A stretch of DNA of 64,000 nt. Source: Candidatus Acidiferrales bacterium (GTDB lineage Bacteria > Acidobacteriota > Terriglobia > Acidiferrales > UBA7541). The stretch is taken from the NCBI GenBank assembly GCA_035934015.1, contig DASYYH010000027.1, positions 62,001-126,000 of the forward strand, read 5' to 3'. A program made the translations under genes and the position numbers. Shown in pieces: positions 7,834-15,011 of the stretch; within the stretch, counting starts at the first letter, position 1, and each line of letters opens with the position of its first letter. The notes below the pieces were generated by a model. That model did not search any database, was not told where the DNA came from, and saw nothing but the letters and a program-made list of their open reading frames with translations.

Positions 7834-8792
7834 AGCGTGTCTACCTCGCTGAGGCTTCGGGCCGAAGCAGCCTTAGCTTGAGCCTTGAACAGCGGGCATA
7901 GATCGTCGTGATTGTCCGAACCCTCGCATTCCGCGATGCAGTTGCATCCTTCGTAGCGGCCGGGGTCGGAAGGCTTTGCCACAGCCTTAGTCTTCTCGGC
8001 GAGAGGACATGTGTCTGCGTGGTAGTCCAGTTCCTCAATCTGGGCGTAGCATTCACACCCCTCGTAGCGGGTGTAGCGGTCGGGGTTGGTTTTGGTTTTG
8101 CCTCTTCCCGCTTCCAAGCTTGAGACCGCTGGAGGGTTTTCGCAGAGGTGGGATTTATCCCGAGAGAGAGCGGCACCACACTGCTTGCAGTTTTTGGGTT
8201 TTCGGTTCTTGGTTTTGCTGTTGTCTTTCTCTTCGGTCTGCGCGGCAGGCGGCGCAGCCGCCGCAGGTTTTGCTTCTGGCGCAGCCGCATGCTCAGTCGC
8301 AGAGGCAGAGGCAAACCCAACCTCAAACCCAAACCCATACGCATTGGGCAAAGGTCGGGCAACTTCGGGCAAATCCGGGCAAACTTGGGCGACCTCTCGG
8401 CAAGCCTCGACTTCCTCAGCCAACTGCTTCGCCCTCCCGAGCTTGCCTGCGGCAGACCGGACAGACCGGATGTGCTCCCGATGCGCCTTGATCTCTTCGC
8501 GCTCGGCTTCCGGCAGGCCCTCCAGATGCAGCCTGTTAATGACCGCGCTGGCGAAGCTCACCGCAGCCGGGGCTGTCATCGGCTCGCCCTTGGCGTCAAG
8601 CTTGCTGCGTTGGTTGACCGCCGCGTCCAGTCCGCCCACTATGGCGTCCAACTCAAACCTGATCAGCCACGACTGAAGCTGAGGCTCGGGCAGTTGCCCG
8701 ATGCCCGGCAGCGTCTCGGCCCAGTAAGCCCGGACAATCTCCGCCGCCTCCCCGTGTTGCTTCAACTTTTCCAAAATGTCTGCTTTGCTCAT
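7830..8792 (-). CDS. Cys/His tandem-repeat protein of unknown function heading the RNA-repair operon
   Basis: The product has 320 residues. Residues 1-145 are helical and soluble. Residues 160-200 are an Ala/Pro/Lys-rich linker. The C-terminal third carries CKQCGAALSRDKSHLC (202-217), then two copies of a YEGCxC ... H ... CPL unit (about 242-270 and 279-308), each with spaced Cys and His that could bind zinc. I do not recognise the family. The start codon ATG at 8792 is preceded by a gene-free region that should hold the operon promoter. Its stop overlaps the next gene (ATGA), giving the order this gene, 102-residue gene, hen1, pnkp. RNA binding or target recognition for the repair enzymes is a reasonable guess. 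Confidence 0.75.
   Translation of the reverse strand: MSKADILEKLKQHGEAAEIVRAYWAETLPGIGQLPEPQLQSWLIRFELDAIVGGLDAAVNQRSKLDAKGEPMTAPAAVSFASAVINRLHLEGLPEAEREEIKAHREHIRSVRSAAGKLGRAKQLAEEVEACREVAQVCPDLPEVARPLPNAYGFGFEVGFASASATEHAAAPEAKPAAAAPPAAQTEEKDNSKTKNRKPKNCKQCGAALSRDKSHLCENPPAVSSLEAGRGKTKTNPDRYTRYEGCECYAQIEELDYHADTCPLAEKTKAVAKPSDPGRYEGCNCIAECEGSDNHDDLCPLFKAQAKAASARSLSEVDTL
7869..8069 (-). repeat. In-gene tandem repeat encoding two Cys/His units
   Basis: Two diverged copies (7983-8069 and 7869-7958) of a ~29-codon unit share the pattern RYEGCxC, a conserved His nine or ten residues later, then four residues and CPL. They look like an internal duplication of a small metal-binding module. Confidence 0.65.
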
Positions 8793-9150
8793 ATCACACC
8801 TATTGTTTGTCCTTCAGCTTGCGAGGCTGCATCACTTGCGCGGGTAGATTTGGGGAAGCCGGGTGTGATGAGACGGCTTCCCCGACGCTTGTAAGCGCCC
8901 GCATTTAGAGATACTCGGATTGAGGGAAGTTCTAAGGTTTGCGCTTTGTGCGTGACCCCAGAAGAATCCCAGCCTGCTCGCGGCGGTCTGACCGCACGCC
9001 GCCTAAAGAATGAATCGAAAAGACGAGGTCCTTAGCCGGAATCAGGATTCGCACCGTCAATTTCCCAGTGTTGATGCGTTTTTTCGATCTTGAAAGGTCA
9101 CCAGCGTACTTGCAGAGCAAATACGCGATCCCTCTTATGAGGGAGGAATC
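8793..9150. promoter_or_regulatory. Divergent intergenic region between the RNA-repair operon and small regulator genes
   Basis: This 358-base region should hold promoters in both directions: leftward for the repair operon and rightward for the 9151 gene. I could not assign -35/-10 boxes with confidence. A minus-strand frame (8932-9237) crosses part of it but lacks convincing coding character. Confidence 0.4.
9129..9144 (+). promoter_or_regulatory. Inverted repeat overlapping the ribosome binding site of the 9151 gene
   Basis: TCCCTC and GAGGGA are perfect 6-base arms around TTAT. The right arm is part of the purine-rich GAGGGAGG ribosome binding site in front of the GTG at 9151. It could act as an operator or as a hairpin that hides the binding site. 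Confidence 0.45.
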
Positions 9151-9402
9151 GTGAGTCGATACGCCGAAATCAAGAAGGCAACTGCTCAAGTCGTGGACGT
9201 CCGAGTCGTAACGAAGGCGAGCACGGCAACAGCGCATGCGGCGATCCGAGATGTGATTGTCGGGAACCCGACCCTCTCGTACCAGCAGATCGCGGACATG
9301 CTCGGCTGCTCTCGCTGGCTGGTTTACCGCGTCGCCGTGGAGTTCGGGGTCAGGCGACCGAGAGGCACGGGCAGTACGGCTCGACGCAAGGAGGAACAGT
9401 GA
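9151..9402 (+). CDS. Small helix-turn-helix protein
   Basis: The product has 83 residues, with a GTG start preceded by GAGGGAGG. The central part LSYQQIADMLGCSRWLVYRVAVEFGV (about 43-68) reads as a helix-turn-helix, and the C-terminus is basic (RRPRGTGSTARRKEEQ). The stop overlaps the GTG of the next gene. It is likely a DNA-binding regulator or excisionase-type factor of the integrated element. Its exact role is unknown. Confidence 0.7.
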   Translation: MSRYAEIKKATAQVVDVRVVTKASTATAHAAIRDVIVGNPTLSYQQIADMLGCSRWLVYRVAVEFGVRRPRGTGSTARRKEEQ

Positions 9403-9650
9403 AGCGCAGGAAGTATTTCGGCCGGGAACAGGCGTTCGAGGTCATTTGGCAGAACGCGGATCGCGAAGGAATGTGGCTCGCCGATGCCGCCAGCTTGGCA
9501 GCAGAGTTTGACGTGTCGGAAGACGAAGCCCACTCGGTGCTCAGTGAGCTTTGCGACCGCCGCCTCATCGAGAAGGTCTACAAGCAGACGTATGTCATCG
9601 TAAATTGGCGAGAGAGGAATGATCCTGACGGGCCATCGGAAAGCTTCTAG
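9399..9650 (+). CDS. Small winged-helix-like protein
   Basis: The product has 83 residues. It starts at a GTG at 9399 that overlaps the previous stop (GTGA) and is preceded by AAGGAGGAA, a strong ribosome binding site. The middle (LADAASLAAEFDVSEDEAHSVLSELCDRRLIEKVY) resembles a small winged helix, with a beta strand (TYVIVNW) after it. I do not recognise a family. The tight coupling to the 9151 gene suggests a two-gene regulatory unit of the element. Confidence 0.65.
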   Translation: MKRRKYFGREQAFEVIWQNADREGMWLADAASLAAEFDVSEDEAHSVLSELCDRRLIEKVYKQTYVIVNWRERNDPDGPSESF

Positions 9651-9877
9651 TATTGGCTACTCAACGAGACTGAGCCTGTACACCAAAGGGGATCGTTCCT
9701 GCCGACCAGTTCACGGTGTCATAACCGCCCAATTTGGTCGGGAACAAGATGAAGTTAACGTCCAACGGCGCTTTTCGGGCCACCCCCCCACGCCTGCCGA
9801 CAACGTCCGACACGCGAAGTTCCGCGAGTCGTTGCTCGCCGGGAAGTCGCTGAAGCCGAACGCCCGAGGATGGCGGA
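9651..9877. other. Gap between convergent small-regulator genes and the integrase
   Basis: I see no gene here and no clear stem-loop with a T-run. It separates the rightward 9399 gene from the 3' end of the leftward integrase. Confidence 0.4.
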
Positions 9878-11050
9878 TCAATCCGCAGCGACCGCTTTCT
9901 TGCGGTGGTAGTCCACCGCGTTCGCCGCGTTCCGGGCCTTCTCGTCCTTCGTCTTCAGGGCTTGAGCATACAATTTCAAAACATCAAGGCTCTCATGCCC
10001 GATCCAAACGCGCAGGGTCAGCAAGTCCACATCCGGCTGGCGCAGCATGTTCGTCGCCCATGTGTCCCTGCAACGATGCAAGATCGCGCCCTCGACGCCA
10101 GCACGCTTGGCTACGCGCTGGATGATCCGCAGCAAGTGTCGGTTGACCTTACCGCATTTCGCCGGGAACACAAGCACATCCTTCGCGCCTCGCTTCGCCT
10201 TGAGTGCTGCGATCAGCGAATCCGATAGCGGGATGCGCCGCGTGCCAGCAGTCGTCTTGGGCTTCCAGCCGTATTCCAGCTTGGCGTGAATCCACACGGT
10301 TTTGGCAGCGTAGTCGATGTCGCCCCATTGCAGGTGCGCGGCTTCCATGTTCCTGCACCCGGAGCCTAGCATGAACCTGATGAAGAGAGCCTCGTCTTCG
10401 TCCGCCGCGCAAAGCATCGCCTCAACCTCTTCATCGGAGTACGGCGCAGGCTCGGTGTCTGGGAAGTCGGGCCAATCGTCTGATGTGAGCAGACCCCTGA
10501 CGGACAGCAGCGGGTTCTTCTTAAGCATCGTGGTTGCTGACATAAGGTCGCCGACGACAGTCCAAGGCATGTAGCCCTCCGAGTACAGCCAGTCCCGATA
10601 CGCCAACATATCGTGGCGATCCAAGTTCGCGACGTGCTCCTTCTTACGTTGTGTCCGGCAGAACTCAGCGAAGCGTCGAAGCTCCTGAGCCTTCACGCGG
10701 ACAGTCTTGGCGACGTGGTTGTTCTCGGCCCAAAGCAAGTCGATATACTTCTCGGCGGCGTCGGCAATCCCAACGCGCCCGTCAAGTGGCGGGATTACCT
10801 TCACCGGGACGCGCTTGAGAGACGGCGTGTTCAGGGAGGGATCAGAGAGCCGAAGCTCCTTCTCCAACGCCAGCTTTCTTGCGCCCGCGAAGTCCGTGCC
10901 TTTCGGGAGCGTTTCCCAGACGCGCTTCATGTTGTCCCCTGTGTAGCGGATGATGAACGACGTGCGGTCTTTCGGATAGATTCCCCGTGAATCGGTCTTG
11001 TGGTACTTCCCGCGTTCGTCGCGGGTGTAAAGCGAAACTTTGGTGTTCAC
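9878..11050 (-). CDS. int: Tyrosine recombinase (site-specific integrase)
   Basis: The product has 390 residues. The N-terminal arm and core-binding part (about 90-180) have the usual SAM-like helices (ADAAEKYIDLL, DMLAYRDWLYSEGY). The catalytic domain shows the expected residues: R233 in SGCRNMEAAHL, a Lys near 257-263, H325-x-x-R328 in LHRCRDTWATNML, G351-H352 and the nucleophile Y361 in LKLYAQ. It lies between the cargo and the 3' end of the tRNA-Lys gene, the usual position for an element that integrates into a tRNA gene. It should catalyse integration and excision of the element to its left. The other attachment site is not visible in the window. Confidence 0.93.
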   Translation of the reverse strand: MNTKVSLYTRDERGKYHKTDSRGIYPKDRTSFIIRYTGDNMKRVWETLPKGTDFAGARKLALEKELRLSDPSLNTPSLKRVPVKVIPPLDGRVGIADAAEKYIDLLWAENNHVAKTVRVKAQELRRFAEFCRTQRKKEHVANLDRHDMLAYRDWLYSEGYMPWTVVGDLMSATTMLKKNPLLSVRGLLTSDDWPDFPDTEPAPYSDEEVEAMLCAADEDEALFIRFMLGSGCRNMEAAHLQWGDIDYAAKTVWIHAKLEYGWKPKTTAGTRRIPLSDSLIAALKAKRGAKDVLVFPAKCGKVNRHLLRIIQRVAKRAGVEGAILHRCRDTWATNMLRQPDVDLLTLRVWIGHESLDVLKLYAQALKTKDEKARNAANAVDYHRKKAVAAD

Positions 11051-11074
11051 TGCGTTTTCCCCTATTTATGCGCC

Positions 11075-11088
11075 GGGGCTTAAGCCCC
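11075..11088. repeat. 14-base perfect palindrome upstream of the integrase
   Basis: GGGGCTTAAGCCCC lies 25 bases upstream of the integrase ATG, between it and the tRNA. It could be an operator for the integrase gene or part of the recombination site. No T-run follows on either strand. Confidence 0.45.
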
Positions 11089-11176
11089 TCTAGGAGAAAT
11101 ACTGTCTGGCGGGGAAAATCAGGGGTTTGGGTAGCACGGTAGCAGAAAAACGGCGCAACCCTTTTGCTTTGAAGAT

Positions 11177-11251
11177 TGGTAGGGGCGGTGGGGATCGAAC
11201 CCACGACCTTCGGCTTAAAAGGCCGCTGCTCTACCACTGAGCTACGCCCCT
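11177..11251 (-). tRNA. tRNA-Lys (anticodon UUU), attachment target of the element
   Basis: On the minus strand the gene begins AGGGGCGTAGCTCAG and ends CGCCCCTACCA. The acceptor stem AGGGGCG/CGCCCCT pairs fully, the anticodon loop is CTTTTAA (anticodon TTT, Lys), the T arm is GTGGG TTCGATC CCCAC, and the CCA is encoded. The 3' end faces the integrase. Confidence 0.95.
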
Positions 11252-11400
11252 AAAAAATAGGAGTGAACGATATTAACGTGAGCGAGGCGCGACCGCAACC
11301 GAAGCCGCACGCAAGAATCACAAAGCATCGAGGAGTTCGGCCAAATCAGCTGCTCTCCAGAAGCTCGCGCGGGAAACGGGCTCGATTGTTCGCGATGAAA
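11252..11400. other. Short intergenic region upstream of tRNA-Lys
   Basis: It holds the tRNA-Lys promoter region (leftward) and the 3' side of the hibernation factor gene. No gene is seen. Confidence 0.4.
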
Positions 11401-11766
11401 TCAGGACACAAAACTCTTGTTGAGAGCAGGAGATCGTTTCTCCCGTTTGCGCTTCCATTCATAATCCTTGCGCAGCTTGCCCATGTGTTTTTTGAGTTGC
11501 GCAATGACTTCGCCGAACGCAGCGCGCACGCTTCCCACGACATCATCAGCTTCTCCGGTGGCGTGGAGGGTCCCGGTGGGCAACGACAAATTCAGGGAAA
11601 GCGCGAAGCTATTGCGATGAGGAATCCGTTCAAAAGCTCCATGCAATTGCACTAAATCGGGCGCAAATCGCTTAAGAAATTTCTCCAATTTTACGGCGTT
11701 GGAATCCAGTTCTCGTTCGGTCTGTTCGCGCAGCTCTGCCTGCTTGTAGCTGAATGAGGTTTTCAT
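11401..11766 (-). CDS. Ribosome hibernation-promoting factor / RaiA-like protein
   Basis: The product has 121 residues, the size of the short HPF/YfiA forms. It opens MKTSFSYKQAEL, has a SLNLSLPTGTLHATGEADDVVGSVRAAFGEVIAQLKKHMGKL core typical of the beta-alpha-beta-beta-beta-alpha fold, and ends with a basic tail (WKRKREKR). The family binds the 30S decoding region and stores ribosomes as inactive dimers or monomers in stationary phase. The ATG at 11766 has a good GAGGAG ribosome binding site; the frame is open 13 codons further upstream. The divergence from E. coli HPF makes the exact subtype uncertain. Confidence 0.75.
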   Translation of the reverse strand: MKTSFSYKQAELREQTERELDSNAVKLEKFLKRFAPDLVQLHGAFERIPHRNSFALSLNLSLPTGTLHATGEADDVVGSVRAAFGEVIAQLKKHMGKLRKDYEWKRKREKRSPALNKSFVS

Positions 11767-11963
11767 GGGAAACTCCTCGGTTGTTAAACGCGGAAGGGAG
11801 GGCAAAAAATCTGTTCATGGCGTCGCCCACAAACCAAGAATAGCAGCGCAGCGGAGGGGGTGCAAGTCCCGGCTTACGGGAATGCGAAGAAAGCTTTGCT
11901 GACCGGTAGGTCAGTGAACCATCTCTTTTTATCGCGTGGATGCTGACCCTGCGGCAGGCTTTT

Positions 11964-12422
11964 CTACTTCTTGAACAAGTCTTCAAAAGCCTTGCGAGCG
12001 TCATCGGGGCGGCCGTTGGACGCTGGCGCGGGACTGGGACTTGTCGCGTAAGTGACTGGTGAAGTGTCCTTTTCCACGGTCATGCGAAACTCGAAAAATG
12101 CGCACTCATTCTTGGCATCTTTTCGCGGGATGCGTTCAGGCACAGGCTGCGTGCACTCGAATTGCGCGCCCGTGTCGAAATGAACGCATTGCTTGCAGCA
12201 GTGCAGCTCGGAGTGGCACTTCGGGCACTGCCCATTCTGGTCGAAGCCTGGCGCCAGGATGTTTCCGCAATTCGAACAGCGGGCGCGCATCACGGTCCCG
12301 ACCATGCGCGGCGTGCGCGGGCCCATCTGCTCCTGGCGAGGGCGCGGCTCCGGCGAATGTTCCTTTTTCTTATCTTCGCGATCGCGCTCGCTATATCCCT
12401 TCTGCTTATACTTCCGTTCCAT
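11964..12422 (-). CDS. Zinc-ribbon protein of unknown function
   Basis: The product has 152 residues. It begins with a highly charged segment (MERKYKQKGYSERDREDKKKEH). A zinc-ribbon core follows: CSNCGN, then CPKCHSELHCCKQCVHFD, then further Cys in FECTQP and NECAFFEF. This pattern suggests one or two bound metal ions. The C-terminus is a Ser/Pro/Ala-rich linker ending in a short amphipathic helix (DDARKAFEDLFKK). I do not recognise a named family. It is transcribed in the same direction as the downstream hibernation factor but separated by about 200 bases. Confidence 0.7.
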   Translation of the reverse strand: MERKYKQKGYSERDREDKKKEHSPEPRPRQEQMGPRTPRMVGTVMRARCSNCGNILAPGFDQNGQCPKCHSELHCCKQCVHFDTGAQFECTQPVPERIPRKDAKNECAFFEFRMTVEKDTSPVTYATSPSPAPASNGRPDDARKAFEDLFKK

Positions 12423-12715
12423 AGATTTCCTCCGGGATACTACTCATGATATTCCCAAAAAACATTGCGGAATCGCAGAAAAATCACTCGCGAACGATGC
12501 CAGGCCAAATCAAAGGCGATTCCGAGCCGCAAATCTTCCAGTCATGGAATGCGTTTTCACTGAAGCCGCAGAAACATCTCCAAACAGTTCGCGAGCAAAA
12601 CATTCTTCGCAGCCATGAAATATCTCGTCTTTTTGCCAAAGTAAACGCCGGCTGAAATTAAAAACGAGCTTTCGGGGAACCTTCCGACTGGCGCTCCAAA
12701 AGGAGTACAACCATT
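12423..12715. other. Gene-free spacer between hpnE and the zinc-ribbon gene
   Basis: About 293 bases after the last hopanoid gene. It is less GC-rich by eye than its neighbours. I see no convincing gene and no strong terminator hairpin. It should hold the promoter of the zinc-ribbon gene. Confidence 0.4.
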
Positions 12716-14140
12716 TTACTCCTTTGCCCACCAATGGCAAATGCCTTCCACGGCCAAGTCCGGAATTAGGATCTTTCGCGGAGCGCCAGAGGCAGCGAGC
12801 AAAGCCTCTGCTGCCAAATATCCGCTGCGCACAGCGCCCTCCATAGTCGCAGGCCAGCCAGTCTGCGTCCAATCCCCTGCGAGAAAAAAATTGTCGTTCT
12901 TTGTTTTCTGCTCCGGGCGAAAAGCATCGGAGCCCGGCTCGGGCGAAAATGTCGCGTTCACTTCCTTCACGACGGTCGCTTTTTGCAGTTTCGCGCTACG
13001 TGTCGCAGGCAGCGCCTCCTGCAGCTCCGTCACGCAAAGGTCGATGATTTCCTGGCGAGAGCGCGGGATCAAATCATACGAGGCGCTAATCACAAGCTGA
13101 AGATACTGGCCGGGTTCGCGCGACGGCGTGCTTGCTGATTTTTCGACAGGGCCATAAAGCATCGATTTATTGAAAACCCATTGAACGGTGTGGTCGAGGA
13201 GGGTAAGAAACGGCTTGTCCAGCACTTCGCGGTCGTACCAAAGATGCACGCCAGTGATGGGAGATGTGCGCAAATGGCTGAGCGCGGCGAATTCGGGCCG
13301 GCTCTTGATTTCTTCCGGAAGGATCTGGAGCAGGCCGTCATGCGGAACGGCCAAGATGCACGCATCGGCGCGCATCTCGCTGCCGTCGTCCATCGCAAGT
13401 GACTGAAATCTGCCCTGCCTGAAGCGGATGCCTCGCACGGTGGCGCGCGTTTTGACCTCGCCGCCACGGCGCTCGATCGCTTCGCGACAACCTGCGTAAA
13501 GCTCTCCCAGCGGCACTGAAGGTATGCCGAGCACGTACCCTTTGCGATTGGCGAGAAATGCCTTCCAGAAAACGTCGACGCCGTAGTGCGCATCCGTGCG
13601 TTCCAATTCTTCGTCGAGCGCGCTGACCAGCACAACACGCCAGAAGCGCGCAATCGCGTCCTCCGTCTGACCGTTGCGCCGCAGCCAATCGAGCATCGAA
13701 ACGCCATGAACATCGGCCGGACGCCCGCCGGAGCGCACAATCGCGAGCATGGCGCGGGCGATGGAGCGCTTGTCTCTGAAAGAAAGCGCGCCAAACCGCA
13801 AGAATGAAAAGCTGGTGTGAAACGGCGCGGGAAGCGGCGAGGAATAAATCGAACTGACGCTGCCGTTTCGGTCGGCAAAATACAGGCGGCTATAGTTCCG
13901 GATTTTCGATTCCGCTCCAACGCGGCGGTAAAAATCAGCGAGGTTCGTGCAGCAGCCGAGAGTCACGTGCTGGCAATTGTCAACATGGCTGCCATCGGGA
14001 AGGGCATAGGAAGTCGCACGCCCGCCCAGATAGGGGCGTTTTTCCACCAGATGAACGCGCAGGTCGGCGTCAGCGAGAGCTGTGGCCGCCGACAGTCCCG
14101 CCAGACCTCCGCCGACGATGATCACTGTTTCGCAGCGCAT
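12716..14140 (-). CDS. hpnE: Hydroxysqualene dehydroxylase HpnE
   Basis: The product is a 474-residue FAD-dependent amine-oxidase-fold protein. The N-terminal dinucleotide motif VIIVGGGLAGLSAA is followed by EKRPYLGGRATSY, and the C-terminal FAD motif is NFFLAGDWTQTGWPATMEGAVRSG. This is the phytoene-desaturase-like family of hopanoid clusters. HpnE reduces hydroxysqualene to squalene, the last of three steps (HpnD, HpnC, HpnE) that replace squalene synthase. The ATG at 14140 is preferred because GGGGAGAGAG precedes it; an in-frame TTG at 14152 is the alternative. It overlaps the end of hpnD by about 70 bases and is the last gene of the operon. Confidence 0.92.
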   Translation of the reverse strand: MRCETVIIVGGGLAGLSAATALADADLRVHLVEKRPYLGGRATSYALPDGSHVDNCQHVTLGCCTNLADFYRRVGAESKIRNYSRLYFADRNGSVSSIYSSPLPAPFHTSFSFLRFGALSFRDKRSIARAMLAIVRSGGRPADVHGVSMLDWLRRNGQTEDAIARFWRVVLVSALDEELERTDAHYGVDVFWKAFLANRKGYVLGIPSVPLGELYAGCREAIERRGGEVKTRATVRGIRFRQGRFQSLAMDDGSEMRADACILAVPHDGLLQILPEEIKSRPEFAALSHLRTSPITGVHLWYDREVLDKPFLTLLDHTVQWVFNKSMLYGPVEKSASTPSREPGQYLQLVISASYDLIPRSRQEIIDLCVTELQEALPATRSAKLQKATVVKEVNATFSPEPGSDAFRPEQKTKNDNFFLAGDWTQTGWPATMEGAVRSGYLAAEALLAASGAPRKILIPDLAVEGICHWWAKE

Positions 14141-15011
14141 CTCTCTCCCCAAGCCAACCCATCCGCGCCCGGATCAGAATCCATACTTTTTCCGGGGTCG
14201 AAAGCCGCGGGGGCGGCGGAGCGAGAACCGCAAAGTTCCGCCGCTCGATCTTTTCCAGAATTCCGGAATAAATCCGTGCCATGGCCCACAGTGCAGCGTG
14301 GCTATCTTCGCTCACCAATCCGAGCAACGGCCAGCCTTCGCGGTAAAATTGCCAGGCGCGGTCACTTTCGAATTGCACCAACGGCGCGATTGCCGCGCTT
14401 GCATTCGCATCACCTAGCTGCTGAGGGTCGCACTGGAAGCGAGCAAAGTCTTCGTTGGGCAGGTAAACACGCCCCATGGCATGGTCGCGCGGAAGGTCAC
14501 GCAAAATGTTCGTCAATTGAAATGCGATGCCGAGCTTTTCAGCAAGCTCCGGGGCGTGCGGGTCAGAAAAACCAAAAACGTAAAGGCAGCACAGGCCGAC
14601 AGTCCCTGCGACACGATAACAGTATTCGCGCAAAGCATCGAAGGTCTGATACGAGGAAATCGTCAGGTCCATCTCCGCGCCGGAAATCAAATCATGAAGA
14701 TAGAGCTGTGGAATCGCGTAGGCCGAAACCGCATGGCGGAGCGCGGGCCATACAGGATCGTCCTGGCTGCCGCCAGCCAATCCCTTATCCATTTCCGCGC
14801 GCCGCTCGCTCAGGCGCCGGCACTTGTCTTCGATGGTTCCCGGCTCGTCCGAGATATCGTCCACGCCGCGCATGAAGGCATACAGCGCGCATAGCGCATC
14901 GCGCTTCGCGGCCGGCAGCAGCATAAACCCGTAGTAAAAATTGCGCGCGGCTGCACGGGCGATTTTTCGACAATGATCGTAAGAGGCAGAAACAGCGACG
15001 TTATCAGGCAT
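14070..15011 (-). CDS. hpnD: Presqualene diphosphate synthase HpnD
   Basis: The product has 313 residues of the trans-isoprenyl diphosphate (squalene/phytoene synthase) fold. The first Asp-rich motif is MRGVDDISDE and the second is LTNILRDLPRD; NFYYGFMLLP and YCYRVAGTVGL are typical of the family. It condenses two farnesyl diphosphates to presqualene diphosphate. The ATG at 15011 overlaps the hpnC stop by 8 bases, and the open frame before it has no coding character. The C-terminal ~20 residues (NSDHRRRRSGGTVGGHSSR) lie in the long overlap with hpnE and look like read-through of sequence selected in the hpnE frame. Confidence 0.92.
   Translation of the reverse strand: MPDNVAVSASYDHCRKIARAAARNFYYGFMLLPAAKRDALCALYAFMRGVDDISDEPGTIEDKCRRLSERRAEMDKGLAGGSQDDPVWPALRHAVSAYAIPQLYLHDLISGAEMDLTISSYQTFDALREYCYRVAGTVGLCCLYVFGFSDPHAPELAEKLGIAFQLTNILRDLPRDHAMGRVYLPNEDFARFQCDPQQLGDANASAAIAPLVQFESDRAWQFYREGWPLLGLVSEDSHAALWAMARIYSGILEKIERRNFAVLAPPPPRLSTPEKVWILIRARMGWLGERDALRNSDHRRRRSGGTVGGHSSR

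Noticed and set aside
8932-9237. A 101-codon minus-strand frame across the promoter region upstream of the repair operon
   Set aside because: It overlaps the ribosome binding site and start of the better-supported 9151 gene, has an odd Arg/Cys-rich beginning and no ribosome binding site that I can see.
1-9650. A left attachment-site copy of the tRNA-Lys 3' end
   Set aside because: I looked for the tRNA 3' sequence in the cargo region and did not find it. The site is probably outside the window.
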